A stretch of 64,000 bases of DNA from Leptospira ognonensis (GTDB lineage: Bacteria > Spirochaetota > Leptospiria > Leptospirales > Leptospiraceae). The DNA is taken from NCBI RefSeq assembly GCF_004770745.1, contig NZ_RQGD01000014.1, positions 124,001 to 188,000 on the forward strand, in the 5' to 3' direction. The notes beneath the pieces are model-generated. The model ran no database searches and was not told where the DNA came from. It was given only the letters and a program-made list of their open reading frames with translations. Shown in pieces: positions 17,700-27,639 of the stretch (the stretch's first letter is position 1; the number at the start of each line of letters is the position of its first letter). The position numbers and the translations under genes are program-made.

Positions 17700-19013
17700 A
17701 TGATTTCCCCACAAAATTCAGTCATCATATCCCTCCTCTCAGGAGTGGGGCTTCTCGCAGTCGTGTCCATAGCACCTGTAAAGTCAACAGACTCAAGTGT
17801 ACCTATGCTTCCGATCGAAAAGGAACAGATACTGAAAGAAGGAAAATCCAACATCGAATCTAGCCTGATCAAAGAAAAAGAAATTGTGTACTCCTCTAAA
17901 AAAGCTCCTGCGCAAGCAGAGTTCCATCTGAACGCATCGATTTCAGAAACACTTCGCCTTGAGGCAACATCCTTTGAAGAAACATTTTTACCTTCGCAGT
18001 CAGAGGGAAGGATCTCTTCGATTCGTTCGCAGACGGATTGGGATCTATACGAAAATCGGATCGGAGAGAAAAAAATATTTTTCCAAAAAGACGGACTCGT
18101 GATGCGAGCCATCGGGAATCCTTCAAGTCTTTACCCACAGTTCTCTCGGCGTGATTTTTCTCCCGTCGATAGATACACGAGCAGACGCGGAGATGCCTAT
18201 GAATTGCAATATGCGATCACACCAAACATAGGCGCAGTTGTCCAAGGTAGCAGCTATGACCAGATAGGCGATGATAGATCGCGTGGGCAAAGGAATGTGG
18301 CAATGGCTGGTATCTCGTTACAATCTGGAGATTTGTTCCAAGCAAAAGTTTTAACGGGAGATTCTTCGTACGTAAACTCTTCGCCATCCACCACGAGTTT
18401 CAATCCTTTAAATCCAAATCGTCCAAATGATATCTCCAGACGAGAAAGGGACGACGTAAAACAACTCTATGAGTGGCAGGCTAACTTTACTCCATCAGAT
18501 TACTTTAAATTACAAACTTCGGTTTATAACCAAAGAACTGAAAACTCTTTAAACATGTCCTCGCCAGACGGAGGTAAGGTGTCGGTATTTATGGGTGGCA
18601 AAAAAGTTCAGTTAAATGTTCGCTATAATTATCTTACCAATCGCAATGGGGCAGGAAATCAAAACGGTCAAATTTTTAATCCAAGCCAGGATTTGGCATC
18701 GCTTGGTGTGATCGTTTTTCTAGACCAGTCCCAGAGGTATTCCATTTACGTTGGAAATAATTTTTACAATGTCCTAAACGATCCCGTGAACCAAGTAAAA
18801 GATGCCAGCGGAAAATCTCCTTCCACGTTCACTGCCTCCTTTCGGGGGAAAAATCCAGCGTCTACCAAATCGAGTTTTTTCTTCAACGTTCAAAATCAAT
18901 TTTACAAAGACGGTGCGCTTCTCGGCGTTCCAGGTATGACTCCCCTTGGCATCGTCCAAGGAAAATCCTTTTATGAGTATGCTACTTCCTTGGGAGTAGA
19001 TGTTGCTTTTTAG
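17700..19013 (+). CDS. Putative outer-membrane barrel-like protein
   Basis: I know no characterised relative. An N-terminal hydrophobic segment (VIISLLSGVGLLAVVSIAPV) could be a signal peptide or anchor. Residues ~30-100 are polar, and ~150-437 consist of alternating beta-strand-like segments ending in VDVAF, a terminal Phe typical of outer-membrane barrels. The 3' end overlaps the following lipoprotein gene by 14 bp, so the pair is translationally coupled. A role as a porin-like or surface-exposed protein is plausible but unproven. I found no repeats or enzymatic motifs. Confidence 0.7.
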   Translation: MISPQNSVIISLLSGVGLLAVVSIAPVKSTDSSVPMLPIEKEQILKEGKSNIESSLIKEKEIVYSSKKAPAQAEFHLNASISETLRLEATSFEETFLPSQSEGRISSIRSQTDWDLYENRIGEKKIFFQKDGLVMRAIGNPSSLYPQFSRRDFSPVDRYTSRRGDAYELQYAITPNIGAVVQGSSYDQIGDDRSRGQRNVAMAGISLQSGDLFQAKVLTGDSSYVNSSPSTTSFNPLNPNRPNDISRRERDDVKQLYEWQANFTPSDYFKLQTSVYNQRTENSLNMSSPDGGKVSVFMGGKKVQLNVRYNYLTNRNGAGNQNGQIFNPSQDLASLGVIVFLDQSQRYSIYVGNNFYNVLNDPVNQVKDASGKSPSTFTASFRGKNPASTKSSFFFNVQNQFYKDGALLGVPGMTPLGIVQGKSFYEYATSLGVDVAF

Positions 19014-19497
19014 AATCCCGATCCTCGTATTTTTATTCGTATTTTCCTGTTTCAGCGGCGATGAAAAAGAATCTCGCCCACAGAAAGTGGTTCTTCCTCC
19101 ATTGGAAAAGCTCGCTACTTCCCTGTCTGAAAAAGGATTTTTGGTCAATAAACAAAGGCTGATTGTTCTCACCTTTACGGCGACAGATGGCGCTTCGAAT
19201 ATCTATGGGAATATCTTATCTGAAAAGTTGACCACTGAACTTGTAAAAAAAGATAGATTCATGGTGCTTGATCGTATGGTCAATGAGCGCTCTCTCAAAG
19301 AAAAGGGTCTAAGTTTGCAATCATCCCCAGATCTTTCCACCTTGCGAAAAATAGGTGAGGTTTTGAACGTGGACGTGCTGGTAACTGGCATCATAAGCCC
19401 TTACCAGGATGGCGTTTTCATTAATACCCGACTTATCGAAATCAAATCAGGTCTAATCCTTAAGGCAGAAGAGGTTTACGTCCTGATTGATGGCTGA
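19000..19497 (+). CDS. FlgO/CsgG-like lipoprotein
   Basis: A small lipoprotein: the signal peptide MLLFRIPILVFLFVFSC ends in a lipobox-like VFSC with Cys17. The mature region has the pattern of FlgO/CsgG/TolB-N-like domains: a beta strand RLIVLTFTA, a helix NIYGNILSEKLTTELV, the strand-turn FMVLDRMVNERSLKEKGL, then IGEVLNVDVLVTGIISPY and RLIEIKSGLILKAEEV. In other bacteria FlgO is an outer-membrane lipoprotein linked to flagella, while CsgG-type proteins form secretion pores; leptospires have periplasmic flagella, so a direct FlgO role is uncertain. It is coupled to the preceding barrel-like gene. Confidence 0.82.
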   Translation: MLLFRIPILVFLFVFSCFSGDEKESRPQKVVLPPLEKLATSLSEKGFLVNKQRLIVLTFTATDGASNIYGNILSEKLTTELVKKDRFMVLDRMVNERSLKEKGLSLQSSPDLSTLRKIGEVLNVDVLVTGIISPYQDGVFINTRLIEIKSGLILKAEEVYVLIDG

Positions 19498-19587
19498 TTT
19501 TCTAAAATCGTCCAATTTACTGCCCCTCAAACCAATTTTGGATTGATTCTGCATTTTAAAAAACCATAAATGTATCAAGAGGACAAG

Positions 19588-21843
19588 ATGGCATTTGATA
19601 TTGAAATGATTCAAGCTCGCTACAAGAAAATGGAAGCGGCGATTACGCAAGCAAGATCGGTAGTTGGGCGACCCCTTACTCTCACAGAGAAAATTTTATA
19701 CTCCCACCTTTGGGATGGAAACACAAAACAAGCATTTGGTCGCGGCAAAGACTATGTAGACTTTGCTCCGGACAGAGTAGCAATGCAAGATGCCACTGCA
19801 CAAATGGCCTTATTACAATTCATGCAAGCTGGTCGAAAAAAAGTAGCTGTCCCTTCGACGGTTCATTGCGATCATTTAATTACCGCTAAGGTTGAGTCCG
19901 GGAAGGACCTCGGTGTGGCGATGGATGAAAACAAAGAAGTTTATGATTTTTTATCCTCGGTCTCTACAAAATACGGGATTGGATTTTGGAAGCCTGGCGC
20001 TGGAATCATCCACCAAGTCGTACTTGAAAATTATGCCTTCCCTGGCGGGATGATGATCGGAACGGATTCACATACAGTGAATGCTGGTGGTCTCGGGATG
20101 ATCGCGATTGGTGTCGGTGGAGCTGATGCTTGTGATGTGATGGCGGGATTACCTTGGGAGCTAAAATGGCCAAAGGCAATCGGCATCAAACTCACAGGTA
20201 AACTAAATGGTTGGACGGCTGCAAAAGATGTCATATTAAAAGTTGCAGGTATACTCACTGTTAAAGGTGGAACGGGAGCGATCGTTGAATATTTTGGACC
20301 AGGTGCGGAATCTCTTTCTTGCACAGGGAAAGGAACCATCTGCAACATGGGTGCCGAAATTGGGGCGACGACCTCTACGTTTGCTTACGATGCATCAATG
20401 GAAAGATACCTTCGTTCCACAAACAGAGCGGATGTGGCAGATCTTGCCAATCAGTTCAAAGAGCACCTAACGGCAGATAAAGAAGTTTATGCGGATCCTT
20501 CAAAATACTTTGACGAAGTGATAGAAATTGATCTTAACACCTTAGAGCCGTATGTCAACGGTCCTTTTACACCAGACCTTGCGACTCCGATTTCAAAATT
20601 GAAAGAGGAAGCGATTAAAAATGGCTGGCCACTGAAAGTAGAAGTAGGTCTCATCGGTTCTTGCACAAATTCATCTTATGAAGACATCTCTCGAGCTGCC
20701 TCTCTTGCCAAACAAGTGTCAGCAAAGGGATTAAAAACCAAAGCCGAATTCACAATCACTCCGGGTTCAGAACTAGTTCGTTATACGATCAACAGAGACG
20801 GTTTTATCGATACCTTCCATAAAATTGGGGCAAAGGTTTTCTCAAATGCTTGTGGGCCTTGTATCGGAATGTGGTCTCGCGTAGGAGCAGATAAAAAAGA
20901 AAAGAACACGATAGTTCATTCCTTTAATAGAAACTTCCAAGCAAGACAAGATGGAAATCCAAATACCTATGCCTTCGTAGCATCTCCGGAAATCACCACT
21001 GCTCTCGCGATTGCGGGAGATCTAGGCTTTAACCCACTCACTGACTCTCTCATCAATGAAAAAGGTGAAAGTGTGAAGCTAGATGCACCGACAGGTGAAG
21101 AACTTCCTAGCAAGGGTTTTGCGGTCGAGGATGCTGGATATCTAGCACCTGCTGCCGATGGCTCAGGTGTTTCTGTCCTCGTAGATCCGAAATCCACTCG
21201 ACTCCAGTTACTTGCTCCATTCCAAAAATGGGAAGGCACGGATTTAAAGGGACTTAAACTTCTCATTAAGGCCAAAGGCAAGTGCACTACGGATCATATA
21301 TCCATGGCTGGTCCTTGGTTAAAATTCCGCGGGCATTTAGATAATATTTCTAATAACCTTTTGATAGGTGCGACAAACTTTGCCAATGGTAAACAAAACG
21401 AAGTAAAAAACCAGCTCACAGGAAATTACGAACCAGTTCCGCAAACACAGCGGGCGTATAAAGCAGCAGGTTTAGGCTCTATTGTGGTCGGAGATGAAAA
21501 TTACGGTGAAGGTTCCTCACGAGAACATGCTGCAATGGAACCAAGACACCTTGGCGTTCGTGCTGTACTTGTGAAATCGTTCGCAAGGATCCACGAAACA
21601 AACCTAAAAAAACAAGGGATGCTTGCTCTTACTTTTGCAAACAAAGAAGACTACGATAAAATCCAAGAGGATGATGTGATCGACATCGTAGGACTCACTT
21701 CTTTCGCAGAAGGAAAACCTCTTACCTTGGTATTAAATCACAAAGATGGCAGTAAAGACGACATCACTGTGAATCACACTTACAACTCACAGCAGATTGA
21801 TTGGTTCAAAGCAGGTGCTGCTTTAAACCTCATGAAAGCGTAA
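19588..21843 (+). CDS. acnA: Aconitate hydratase, mitochondrial type
   Basis: This TCA-cycle enzyme isomerises citrate to isocitrate through cis-aconitate with a [4Fe-4S] cluster. From ATG 19588 (GAGGA site just upstream; the frame could extend to 19570) the three cluster cysteines fall at C359 (SCTNSSYED), C422 and C425 (ACGPCIGMW), almost exactly the 358/421/424 spacing of mitochondrial aconitase. The length (751) also matches that branch rather than the longer IRP1/AcnA or AcnB forms. Other blocks are [22 protein letters not shown] and [15 protein letters not shown]. It appears monocistronic and ends at a strong hairpin terminator. Confidence 0.96.
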   Translation: MAFDIEMIQARYKKMEAAITQARSVVGRPLTLTEKILYSHLWDGNTKQAFGRGKDYVDFAPDRVAMQDATAQMALLQFMQAGRKKVAVPSTVHCDHLITAKVESGKDLGVAMDENKEVYDFLSSVSTKYGIGFWKPGAGIIHQVVLENYAFPGGMMIGTDSHTVNAGGLGMIAIGVGGADACDVMAGLPWELKWPKAIGIKLTGKLNGWTAAKDVILKVAGILTVKGGTGAIVEYFGPGAESLSCTGKGTICNMGAEIGATTSTFAYDASMERYLRSTNRADVADLANQFKEHLTADKEVYADPSKYFDEVIEIDLNTLEPYVNGPFTPDLATPISKLKEEAIKNGWPLKVEVGLIGSCTNSSYEDISRAASLAKQVSAKGLKTKAEFTITPGSELVRYTINRDGFIDTFHKIGAKVFSNACGPCIGMWSRVGADKKEKNTIVHSFNRNFQARQDGNPNTYAFVASPEITTALAIAGDLGFNPLTDSLINEKGESVKLDAPTGEELPSKGFAVEDAGYLAPAADGSGVSVLVDPKSTRLQLLAPFQKWEGTDLKGLKLLIKAKGKCTTDHISMAGPWLKFRGHLDNISNNLLIGATNFANGKQNEVKNQLTGNYEPVPQTQRAYKAAGLGSIVVGDENYGEGSSREHAAMEPRHLGVRAVLVKSFARIHETNLKKQGMLALTFANKEDYDKIQEDDVIDIVGLTSFAEGKPLTLVLNHKDGSKDDITVNHTYNSQQIDWFKAGAALNLMKA

Positions 21844-21857
21844 GTTTCTTTACTCTT

Positions 21858-21899
21858 AGCACTGGATGTTAGGTAATTTGCCTTCTTCCAGTGCTTTTT
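21858..21899 (+). terminator. Terminator after aconitase gene
   Basis: A 9-bp perfect stem, AGCACTGGA (21858-21866) with TCCAGTGCT (21887-21895), is followed by a T run. The 20-nt loop contains a second smaller potential hairpin (AGGTA/TGCCT). It begins 15 bp after the aconitase stop. Confidence 0.75.
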
Positions 21900-21915
21900 A
21901 TATAACCTTCCTTAT

Positions 21916-23073
21916 ATGGCAAAGCCAAAAAGTAAAAAAGTAAATCCACCTGACATAGATGGACCGAAAGATCTGATCTGGAAAGGAGAAGGGTCCAACC
22001 GTTCACGTGCCCAACAGGAATTTAACGATGCTTTAAATAAACACCGTGAGACACAAGCTCGCGTAAAAAATATGGAATCGCTCCTCATCAATATCAATCA
22101 AAAATATATGAACGAGGTTATTCCTGAAGTAGAATTACAAAAATCGCTTACGAAAAAACGATTTGCACTCATGTGCGAAATTATCATTGAAGAAAAAATT
22201 TCATTAAGTAAGCACCAGAGAGACTTCATACGAACCTATTTACTAGAGTTTTGTAATGATTCCCTTAGGGAAGACTATGATTTTTATCTTCCTTTTCTGG
22301 AAGCCTTAGAAACTAAATCGGAACGTATGGCGAGGCTAGAGCTAAAAAGGCGAACAGAACAGAAATTAAAGCTTAAATTTGGAATGGATGTAGACCTAGA
22401 CGATTTACATAGAAGCGATTTCCAAAACGAAGAAGAGAAGAAGGCCCACGAAGAGAAGTATAGAGAATTTAACGAAAAATTTGAAGAATACCGCTCTAAG
22501 TTCTACGAAGATGCATATCGCGATCGCAAGAAAGCTGACAAAAAAAAATCAAAAGCCCAATTGGACAAAGAACGTAAGATCATCGATATGGAAAAGTTAC
22601 TTAGTCTCGATATCAATGCACTCTTCAAAAATTTAGCAAAATTAATCCACCCAGATAAAGAACAAGACCCTGTCCTCCGCGCCAAAAAATCACATTTGAT
22701 GACAAGCCTTTCGGGCGCAAGAGATACGATGAACATTGCAGAGATTCTAGAAATCAAGATGCAAGTAGATGAACTATTGCCAAACAATCAAATGGATGTT
22801 TCCTTCAATGAATCATCTATCCAGAGATTCGTATCCATTATTAAAAGTAAGATCAGAGACCTGGAACAAACAATTGCTAGTCGTTTGTTTTCTCATCCAC
22901 TTCTTGAGGATTATACAGGTAAAAAGGATAATCCGGAAAGCATTAATAAATATATAGATAAAATCGTAAAAGAAAATAAGTTCTTAACGAAGACATTTGC
23001 CAGTGAAGTTGAGAATCTTGAAAATAATCCTAAATACATTAGAGACATCATTCGGGATCTCCAAAGCTTTTAG
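21916..23073 (+). CDS. Coiled-coil protein with embedded J-domain-like segment
   Basis: A soluble, very charged 385-residue protein. Residues ~28-70 and ~130-225 are rich in Lys, Glu and Arg and predicted as coiled coil or long helices. At 225-275 there is a J-domain-like helical hairpin with HPD at 245-247 (LAKLIHPDKEQDP), preceded by LFKNL as in helix II of DnaJ and followed by a second helix. It lacks the zinc-finger and C-terminal domains of DnaJ, making it a class-III-type candidate co-chaperone for DnaK. It is separated by only 12 bp from a methyltransferase gene. The function beyond a possible DnaK link is unknown. Confidence 0.8.
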   Translation: MAKPKSKKVNPPDIDGPKDLIWKGEGSNRSRAQQEFNDALNKHRETQARVKNMESLLININQKYMNEVIPEVELQKSLTKKRFALMCEIIIEEKISLSKHQRDFIRTYLLEFCNDSLREDYDFYLPFLEALETKSERMARLELKRRTEQKLKLKFGMDVDLDDLHRSDFQNEEEKKAHEEKYREFNEKFEEYRSKFYEDAYRDRKKADKKKSKAQLDKERKIIDMEKLLSLDINALFKNLAKLIHPDKEQDPVLRAKKSHLMTSLSGARDTMNIAEILEIKMQVDELLPNNQMDVSFNESSIQRFVSIIKSKIRDLEQTIASRLFSHPLLEDYTGKKDNPESINKYIDKIVKENKFLTKTFASEVENLENNPKYIRDIIRDLQSF

Positions 23074-23085
23074 TTAAAAAATATA

Positions 23086-23763
23086 ATGAAATCATTACTG
23101 AAAAAAACAATTATCGGAACAGGAAAAAATGGGAAAAAGTTTGATTCCGAATATTGGAAAGAAATTTATGGGTCTGGGCTTGATGTTGACGGTTCGTATA
23201 ACGCTAAACAACATGCTGCTTATTTACATGCTCTATTCCAATTGATGGAAATCCCCGTATACAAAATTGCAGATTTTGGTTTTGGGAAAGGCATTCTCCT
23301 CAGGGAATTTACAAAGGCATTTGCGCCTGTTAAAGTATATGCAGTGGATGCATCGGAAGATGCCTTCTTTGAACTACAAAAAAAAGATTGGGTAAAGAAG
23401 TCTGATAAATACCACGTTTTTCACTCTTCCTTGGAAGACTTTAAGCTAGCTAAACTGGAGAAAGAACCGGTAGAACTCGGCATTTGCAACTCAGTCATTC
23501 AATATCTTCCTGACTCTGTGCTTCCAGAGGTGATGGAAAAGTTAGCAAAGTATTGTAATTATTTATATTTTACGGTCCCAACCAAATCCGATTACGACGA
23601 AATGAGAAAGGAAATGCAATTTGTAGATCCGTATGCTTTTGAACGTAGCCAGAAGTATTACAGAAAACTAGTATCTCGCGACTTTGAAGTTGTAGGATAC
23701 AATCTCCTCCAAAGCAAATGGTTAGGAGAGAAGGGATTTAAAGAAGAATTCTTCCGTATCTAA
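23086..23763 (+). CDS. Class I SAM-dependent methyltransferase
   Basis: A soluble methyltransferase-fold protein of 225 residues. The SAM-binding core is visible as IADFGFGKGILLREF (motif I, with FGFGKG in place of the usual DxGxGxG), followed by VYAVDASEDAFFEL (motif II, acidic Asp for the ribose) and LGICNSVIQYLPDSVLPEVMEKL (motif IV region). No domain indicates the substrate. It starts 12 bp after the J-domain-like gene and is probably co-transcribed with it, perhaps as part of a protein-modification or stress module; that is speculation. Confidence 0.88.
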   Translation: MKSLLKKTIIGTGKNGKKFDSEYWKEIYGSGLDVDGSYNAKQHAAYLHALFQLMEIPVYKIADFGFGKGILLREFTKAFAPVKVYAVDASEDAFFELQKKDWVKKSDKYHVFHSSLEDFKLAKLEKEPVELGICNSVIQYLPDSVLPEVMEKLAKYCNYLYFTVPTKSDYDEMRKEMQFVDPYAFERSQKYYRKLVSRDFEVVGYNLLQSKWLGEKGFKEEFFRI

Positions 23764-23828
23764 GGACAAAGAAATTTCTTTACGTGCCGCATTGGTGAGA
23801 TAGACTATAGCTTGACACCAGGTCAAAA

Positions 23829-26800
23829 ATGCAAAAGACAATTTGTTTCCTGCTTATCTTTGTATTTAGCTCTTGTAGCATCCCGAGCCTTGTGAGAAGT
23901 CCATTGGAATTCCTGGGTTTGATGCGATTTTTTACAAGGTCGAACCCATCGCCGGCGGAGCTTAGCCTAGGTGGGGCCGTCTCAGGACTTGTTTCTGGTG
24001 GCAAGGTCGACATCACCAACAATTCAGAGACAGTTTCGGTATCCGAAGACGGAAATTTCACATTCCCGACAAAATTAAAAACAGGCACCACATATGATGT
24101 CACCATTGCCTGGTCAGGTGTTTCCACGATGACCTGTACCTTAACGAACGGAAAAGGTACTATGCAGGCAGATAATATAGCTAACGTTAGCATCGTCTGC
24201 ACGAATGCAAGTGCCACCACGTCAACCACAGATTATGAGGTGGGAGTCAGCGTAACGGGCATTACGTCCTCTCTCTCGGTCCAGCTCAACTCCTCTGAAT
24301 CTCTAACCTTTAGTACGGCAGCACTTCATAAATTTACGACACGACTCGCAACTAATGCCACGTATACCGTTACTATCTCCGCTCAAACCGCAGGCAGTGT
24401 GTGTGCGTTTGAGGAGCCTTCCGCTTCCGTCGGCACCATGGCCAGTGCCAATGTCACTATTTTCATCCGCTGTGTCACAGGATACTTAAGTGGGGGAACG
24501 ATCCAAACCGTTGCCGCGGCCACACTTGTAAATCCTTCGAATCCCTCTCCCAATTTTTATTTGCGAACTATGGTAGGAGGATATCCAACTAACACGCCCG
24601 GTCCAGGACCTGGTCCTAGTCCAGGGAATGTGCCTCTAGGAACAGCAACGTCGTCCGCCAATCTTGCTCGCTTTATCAATCCCAAGGGAATGGCAACCGA
24701 TGGTACCTTTGTCTACGTTGTGGATTACGGGAACAATCTTATACGCAAAATCAACAAATCGAACGGAGATACGACTACCTTTGCCGGTGGCAATGCCGGG
24801 GGAGGGACAACCTGTCCTGGTACAACAACGACGAATTGTAAGGATGGAGTTGGTACTGCGGCCCAGTTCCATGGACCTTTTCGACTAACTACGGATGGCA
24901 CTTCTCTCTATGTTTTAGAATTTGACGGACATCGCATTCGAAAGATCAACCTAACCACAGCTCAAGTCACGACATTGGCTGGAAATGGCAATGCAGCTCC
25001 CTTTGCCGACAACGCGAATGGTCTACTTGCCTCCTTCAACTTTCCTCATGACATCACTCTCTATAATGGTATTTTATTTGTTGCAGATCGGTATAACAAC
25101 CGCATACGTGCGGTTAGTCCAGTGACGGGAGCAGTTAGTACGTTTGCCGGGACTGGGGTCAATGGATATGCGGATCTAAATGGGACCTCTGCTCAATTTG
25201 ATAATCCTCTCGGTATCGTCGGACTCGGTGGATTTTTATATATTGCAGATATAGGTAACCAGCGTATCCGAAAAATATCTTTATCCGGTACAAATCCCGT
25301 AACGACAGTCGCCGGCACGGGAACGGCAGGATCCGTGGATGGATTTGGGACGACCAGTGCACAATTTGACGCTCCCTTTTCCATTGCAACAGATGGAACC
25401 GATCTCTTTATCTCAGATTACACGACCTATAAGATCCGCCACCTGCGGCTGTCAGATGCCAGAGTGATCACACTTGTCGGTAGTGGAAGCGCTGGTTATG
25501 TGGACGAGGTTGGCTCCAACGCCGCAATGGGACAACCCGTTTATTTACTCTCAGATGGTGCGAACCTTTATGTTTCCGAGGAGGCAAACCATGCCATCCG
25601 AAGGTTGGAGAATGCAGAACTTTTACGTTATACGTTCGATGGGAATTCTAATGATTCGATTGGGACCAACAACGGGTTATGGACTGGGTCACCTACAAGC
25701 ACTGTAGACGAAAATGGCAATGCAACTGGGGCTTACGAATTCAATGGTACAACAGACTACATATCTTCAAACACGAGCGTTTCCTTCAATTCATCCCAAA
25801 TTACCGATTATCTGACAATCTCCGCATGGGTTCACCCGAGTGGAGGAACGACGGACCAAGTGATTTTTTCAAATGGAACTATTGGTACGGATGGGTATGC
25901 TTTGATTTTTCAAGCAAGTACGCGTTACCTCTACATCCAAGTAAACGGTACAGCGAGTGGCCTCAGTACGAACAAAATTCCCTTAAACCAATGGAGTCAC
26001 GTAACCATAAAAAGTTTCAATCATAATTGGCGACTCTCCTTAAACGGGCGAGACCAAGGGATTGTATTTAATTCCATTCCTAATACTTTGACTAGTAATT
26101 TTGCGGTTGCGTATGGTGGGCCCCTCTCTTTCTTTAAAGGGAAAGTTTCCGACGTTCGTATTTTTAAAGGTGCATTAGATGATGATGCGATCCAAAGGCT
26201 TGCCATCCAAGTTCCGAGTGGCCTCATTTCCTATTTCCCGTTAAATGGGAATTCAAAGGATTTTGGAAATTATTTTAATGATTTGAGTGTTTCGGGTGCG
26301 ACACCAACCTCGGATAGAAACGGCCATGCTAATGGCTCCTACAACTTCAATGGTGGATCCTTTCTGCAAAAATTAAATCCCAATGGTTTACCAACAGGAG
26401 GGAATGCTCGAACGAACTGTGCTTGGTTTCGAACGACTAACAGTGCCGGACAGTACATTGTTGGTTATGGTACAATGACGGGAAGTTCAGGGAATGGACT
26501 AGTAATCACATCGACTGTTACTGGTAATTTTGGCGTGACTGATGACGTAACGATCTTTCATGAAGATTTCTTAAACCAATGGATGCACCTCTGTGGTGTC
26601 TATGATTCTTCAACAGCATATATTTACGAGAATGGAGTCTTGCGCGCTTCCCAGAACAAAACATGGACGACAGCCACAAGTCCTAATTTGGAAGTAGGTA
26701 GGCTCATCAATGGGACGGGCAATTTTTTTGGCGATATTGATGATGTAAGGATTTATGATCGAGCATTAACAGTCTCTGAAATGAAAGCCATAGCAGGCAA

Positions 26801-27590
26801 TTATCCGACGCAAGTGAGCAGTTGGAACCAAACGCTTGCTAGTAGTAGTTTGAAATTTTATCTAATGCCAGAAGCTGCTTCTTACGGAGCGGGAATTTGT
26901 AGCGGAGGAGTCAACTGTGTAGGATTCTGGGTTGACCGTAGTGGCAATGGTTATAATGTCTCTCAAGGGTTAGGTTTACGTCAGCCTTTTCTTCTCAACA
27001 ATGGCATCAATGGTGCTGCAGCGATCAGGTTTGTCGGAACAAGCTCCGATCCTGCGTATTTAACGGCTGCTTGTGTTGCGGATATGATCGGGTCGACAAA
27101 TACAATCTTCTCCGTTTTCAGCGAAAGTAGCCAGTCAGGAAATAATGGAATCTTCCAGAATGGAGCTCCCAATCCACCAGGGCCAGGAGGAAAATTACTT
27201 TATATTACCCGCGGTGGGGGAAGTTATCCTACGTTGTTTAATTTATTTTCAAATACGCCTATCAATCAATCAACTAGCCCCTTCAATGCAATCAATGAGC
27301 CAGTTATCTTATCCTTGGATTATAATGGAGCCTCTGGAATTTTATTGAAAAATGGCACGGTTTCTTCATCGGCAAATACTGCTGCACCGACATTTTCTTG
27401 CACTGGGGGCAATTTAGAAATTGGCCGTTATTATTATGGAGGATCCTATCCCTTTGATGGCGGTTACTTTGATGGTCTTTTGGGTGACTTTATCTATTTC
27501 AACCAAGTCCTTTCAACAAGCGATCGCCAAATTGTTGAATGTTATTTGTCCAACAAATACAACATCCCTGTAGGACATACCTGTCCTTAA
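23829..27590 (+). CDS. Large lipoprotein with NHL repeats and LamG-like domains
   Basis: A 1253-residue surface lipoprotein candidate. The signal peptide ends at FVFSSC with lipidated Cys16. Residues ~45-125 and ~130-220 are two related Ig-like modules, each ending ...NVSIVC or ...NVTIFIRC. A Pro/Gly linker (GPGPGPSPG) precedes an NHL beta-propeller (~280-590; repeated units such as VVDYGNNLIRKIN and VADRYNNRIRAV). Two concanavalin/LamG-like domains follow (~600-800 and ~805-1000: ISAWVHPSGG, DDVRIYDRALTVSEM), and a third lectin-like region reaches the end. The gene is richer in G+C than its neighbours. Adhesion or glycan binding outside the cell is inferred from the domains. Confidence 0.9.
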   Translation: MQKTICFLLIFVFSSCSIPSLVRSPLEFLGLMRFFTRSNPSPAELSLGGAVSGLVSGGKVDITNNSETVSVSEDGNFTFPTKLKTGTTYDVTIAWSGVSTMTCTLTNGKGTMQADNIANVSIVCTNASATTSTTDYEVGVSVTGITSSLSVQLNSSESLTFSTAALHKFTTRLATNATYTVTISAQTAGSVCAFEEPSASVGTMASANVTIFIRCVTGYLSGGTIQTVAAATLVNPSNPSPNFYLRTMVGGYPTNTPGPGPGPSPGNVPLGTATSSANLARFINPKGMATDGTFVYVVDYGNNLIRKINKSNGDTTTFAGGNAGGGTTCPGTTTTNCKDGVGTAAQFHGPFRLTTDGTSLYVLEFDGHRIRKINLTTAQVTTLAGNGNAAPFADNANGLLASFNFPHDITLYNGILFVADRYNNRIRAVSPVTGAVSTFAGTGVNGYADLNGTSAQFDNPLGIVGLGGFLYIADIGNQRIRKISLSGTNPVTTVAGTGTAGSVDGFGTTSAQFDAPFSIATDGTDLFISDYTTYKIRHLRLSDARVITLVGSGSAGYVDEVGSNAAMGQPVYLLSDGANLYVSEEANHAIRRLENAELLRYTFDGNSNDSIGTNNGLWTGSPTSTVDENGNATGAYEFNGTTDYISSNTSVSFNSSQITDYLTISAWVHPSGGTTDQVIFSNGTIGTDGYALIFQASTRYLYIQVNGTASGLSTNKIPLNQWSHVTIKSFNHNWRLSLNGRDQGIVFNSIPNTLTSNFAVAYGGPLSFFKGKVSDVRIFKGALDDDAIQRLAIQVPSGLISYFPLNGNSKDFGNYFNDLSVSGATPTSDRNGHANGSYNFNGGSFLQKLNPNGLPTGGNARTNCAWFRTTNSAGQYIVGYGTMTGSSGNGLVITSTVTGNFGVTDDVTIFHEDFLNQWMHLCGVYDSSTAYIYENGVLRASQNKTWTTATSPNLEVGRLINGTGNFFGDIDDVRIYDRALTVSEMKAIAGNYPTQVSSWNQTLASSSLKFYLMPEAASYGAGICSGGVNCVGFWVDRSGNGYNVSQGLGLRQPFLLNNGINGAAAIRFVGTSSDPAYLTAACVADMIGSTNTIFSVFSESSQSGNNGIFQNGAPNPPGPGGKLLYITRGGGSYPTLFNLFSNTPINQSTSPFNAINEPVILSLDYNGASGILLKNGTVSSSANTAAPTFSCTGGNLEIGRYYYGGSYPFDGGYFDGLLGDFIYFNQVLSTSDRQIVECYLSNKYNIPVGHTCP

Positions 27591-27639
27591 ATAGGAATCG
27601 ATTTCGATCCTCTGAAATATTCAAAACCCGGTTTCCCAC

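Noticed and set aside
17669..18138. Minus-strand ORFs overlapping the barrel-like gene
   Set aside because: They run opposite a convincing plus-strand gene with signal sequence and terminal Phe; the codon pattern supports the plus strand.
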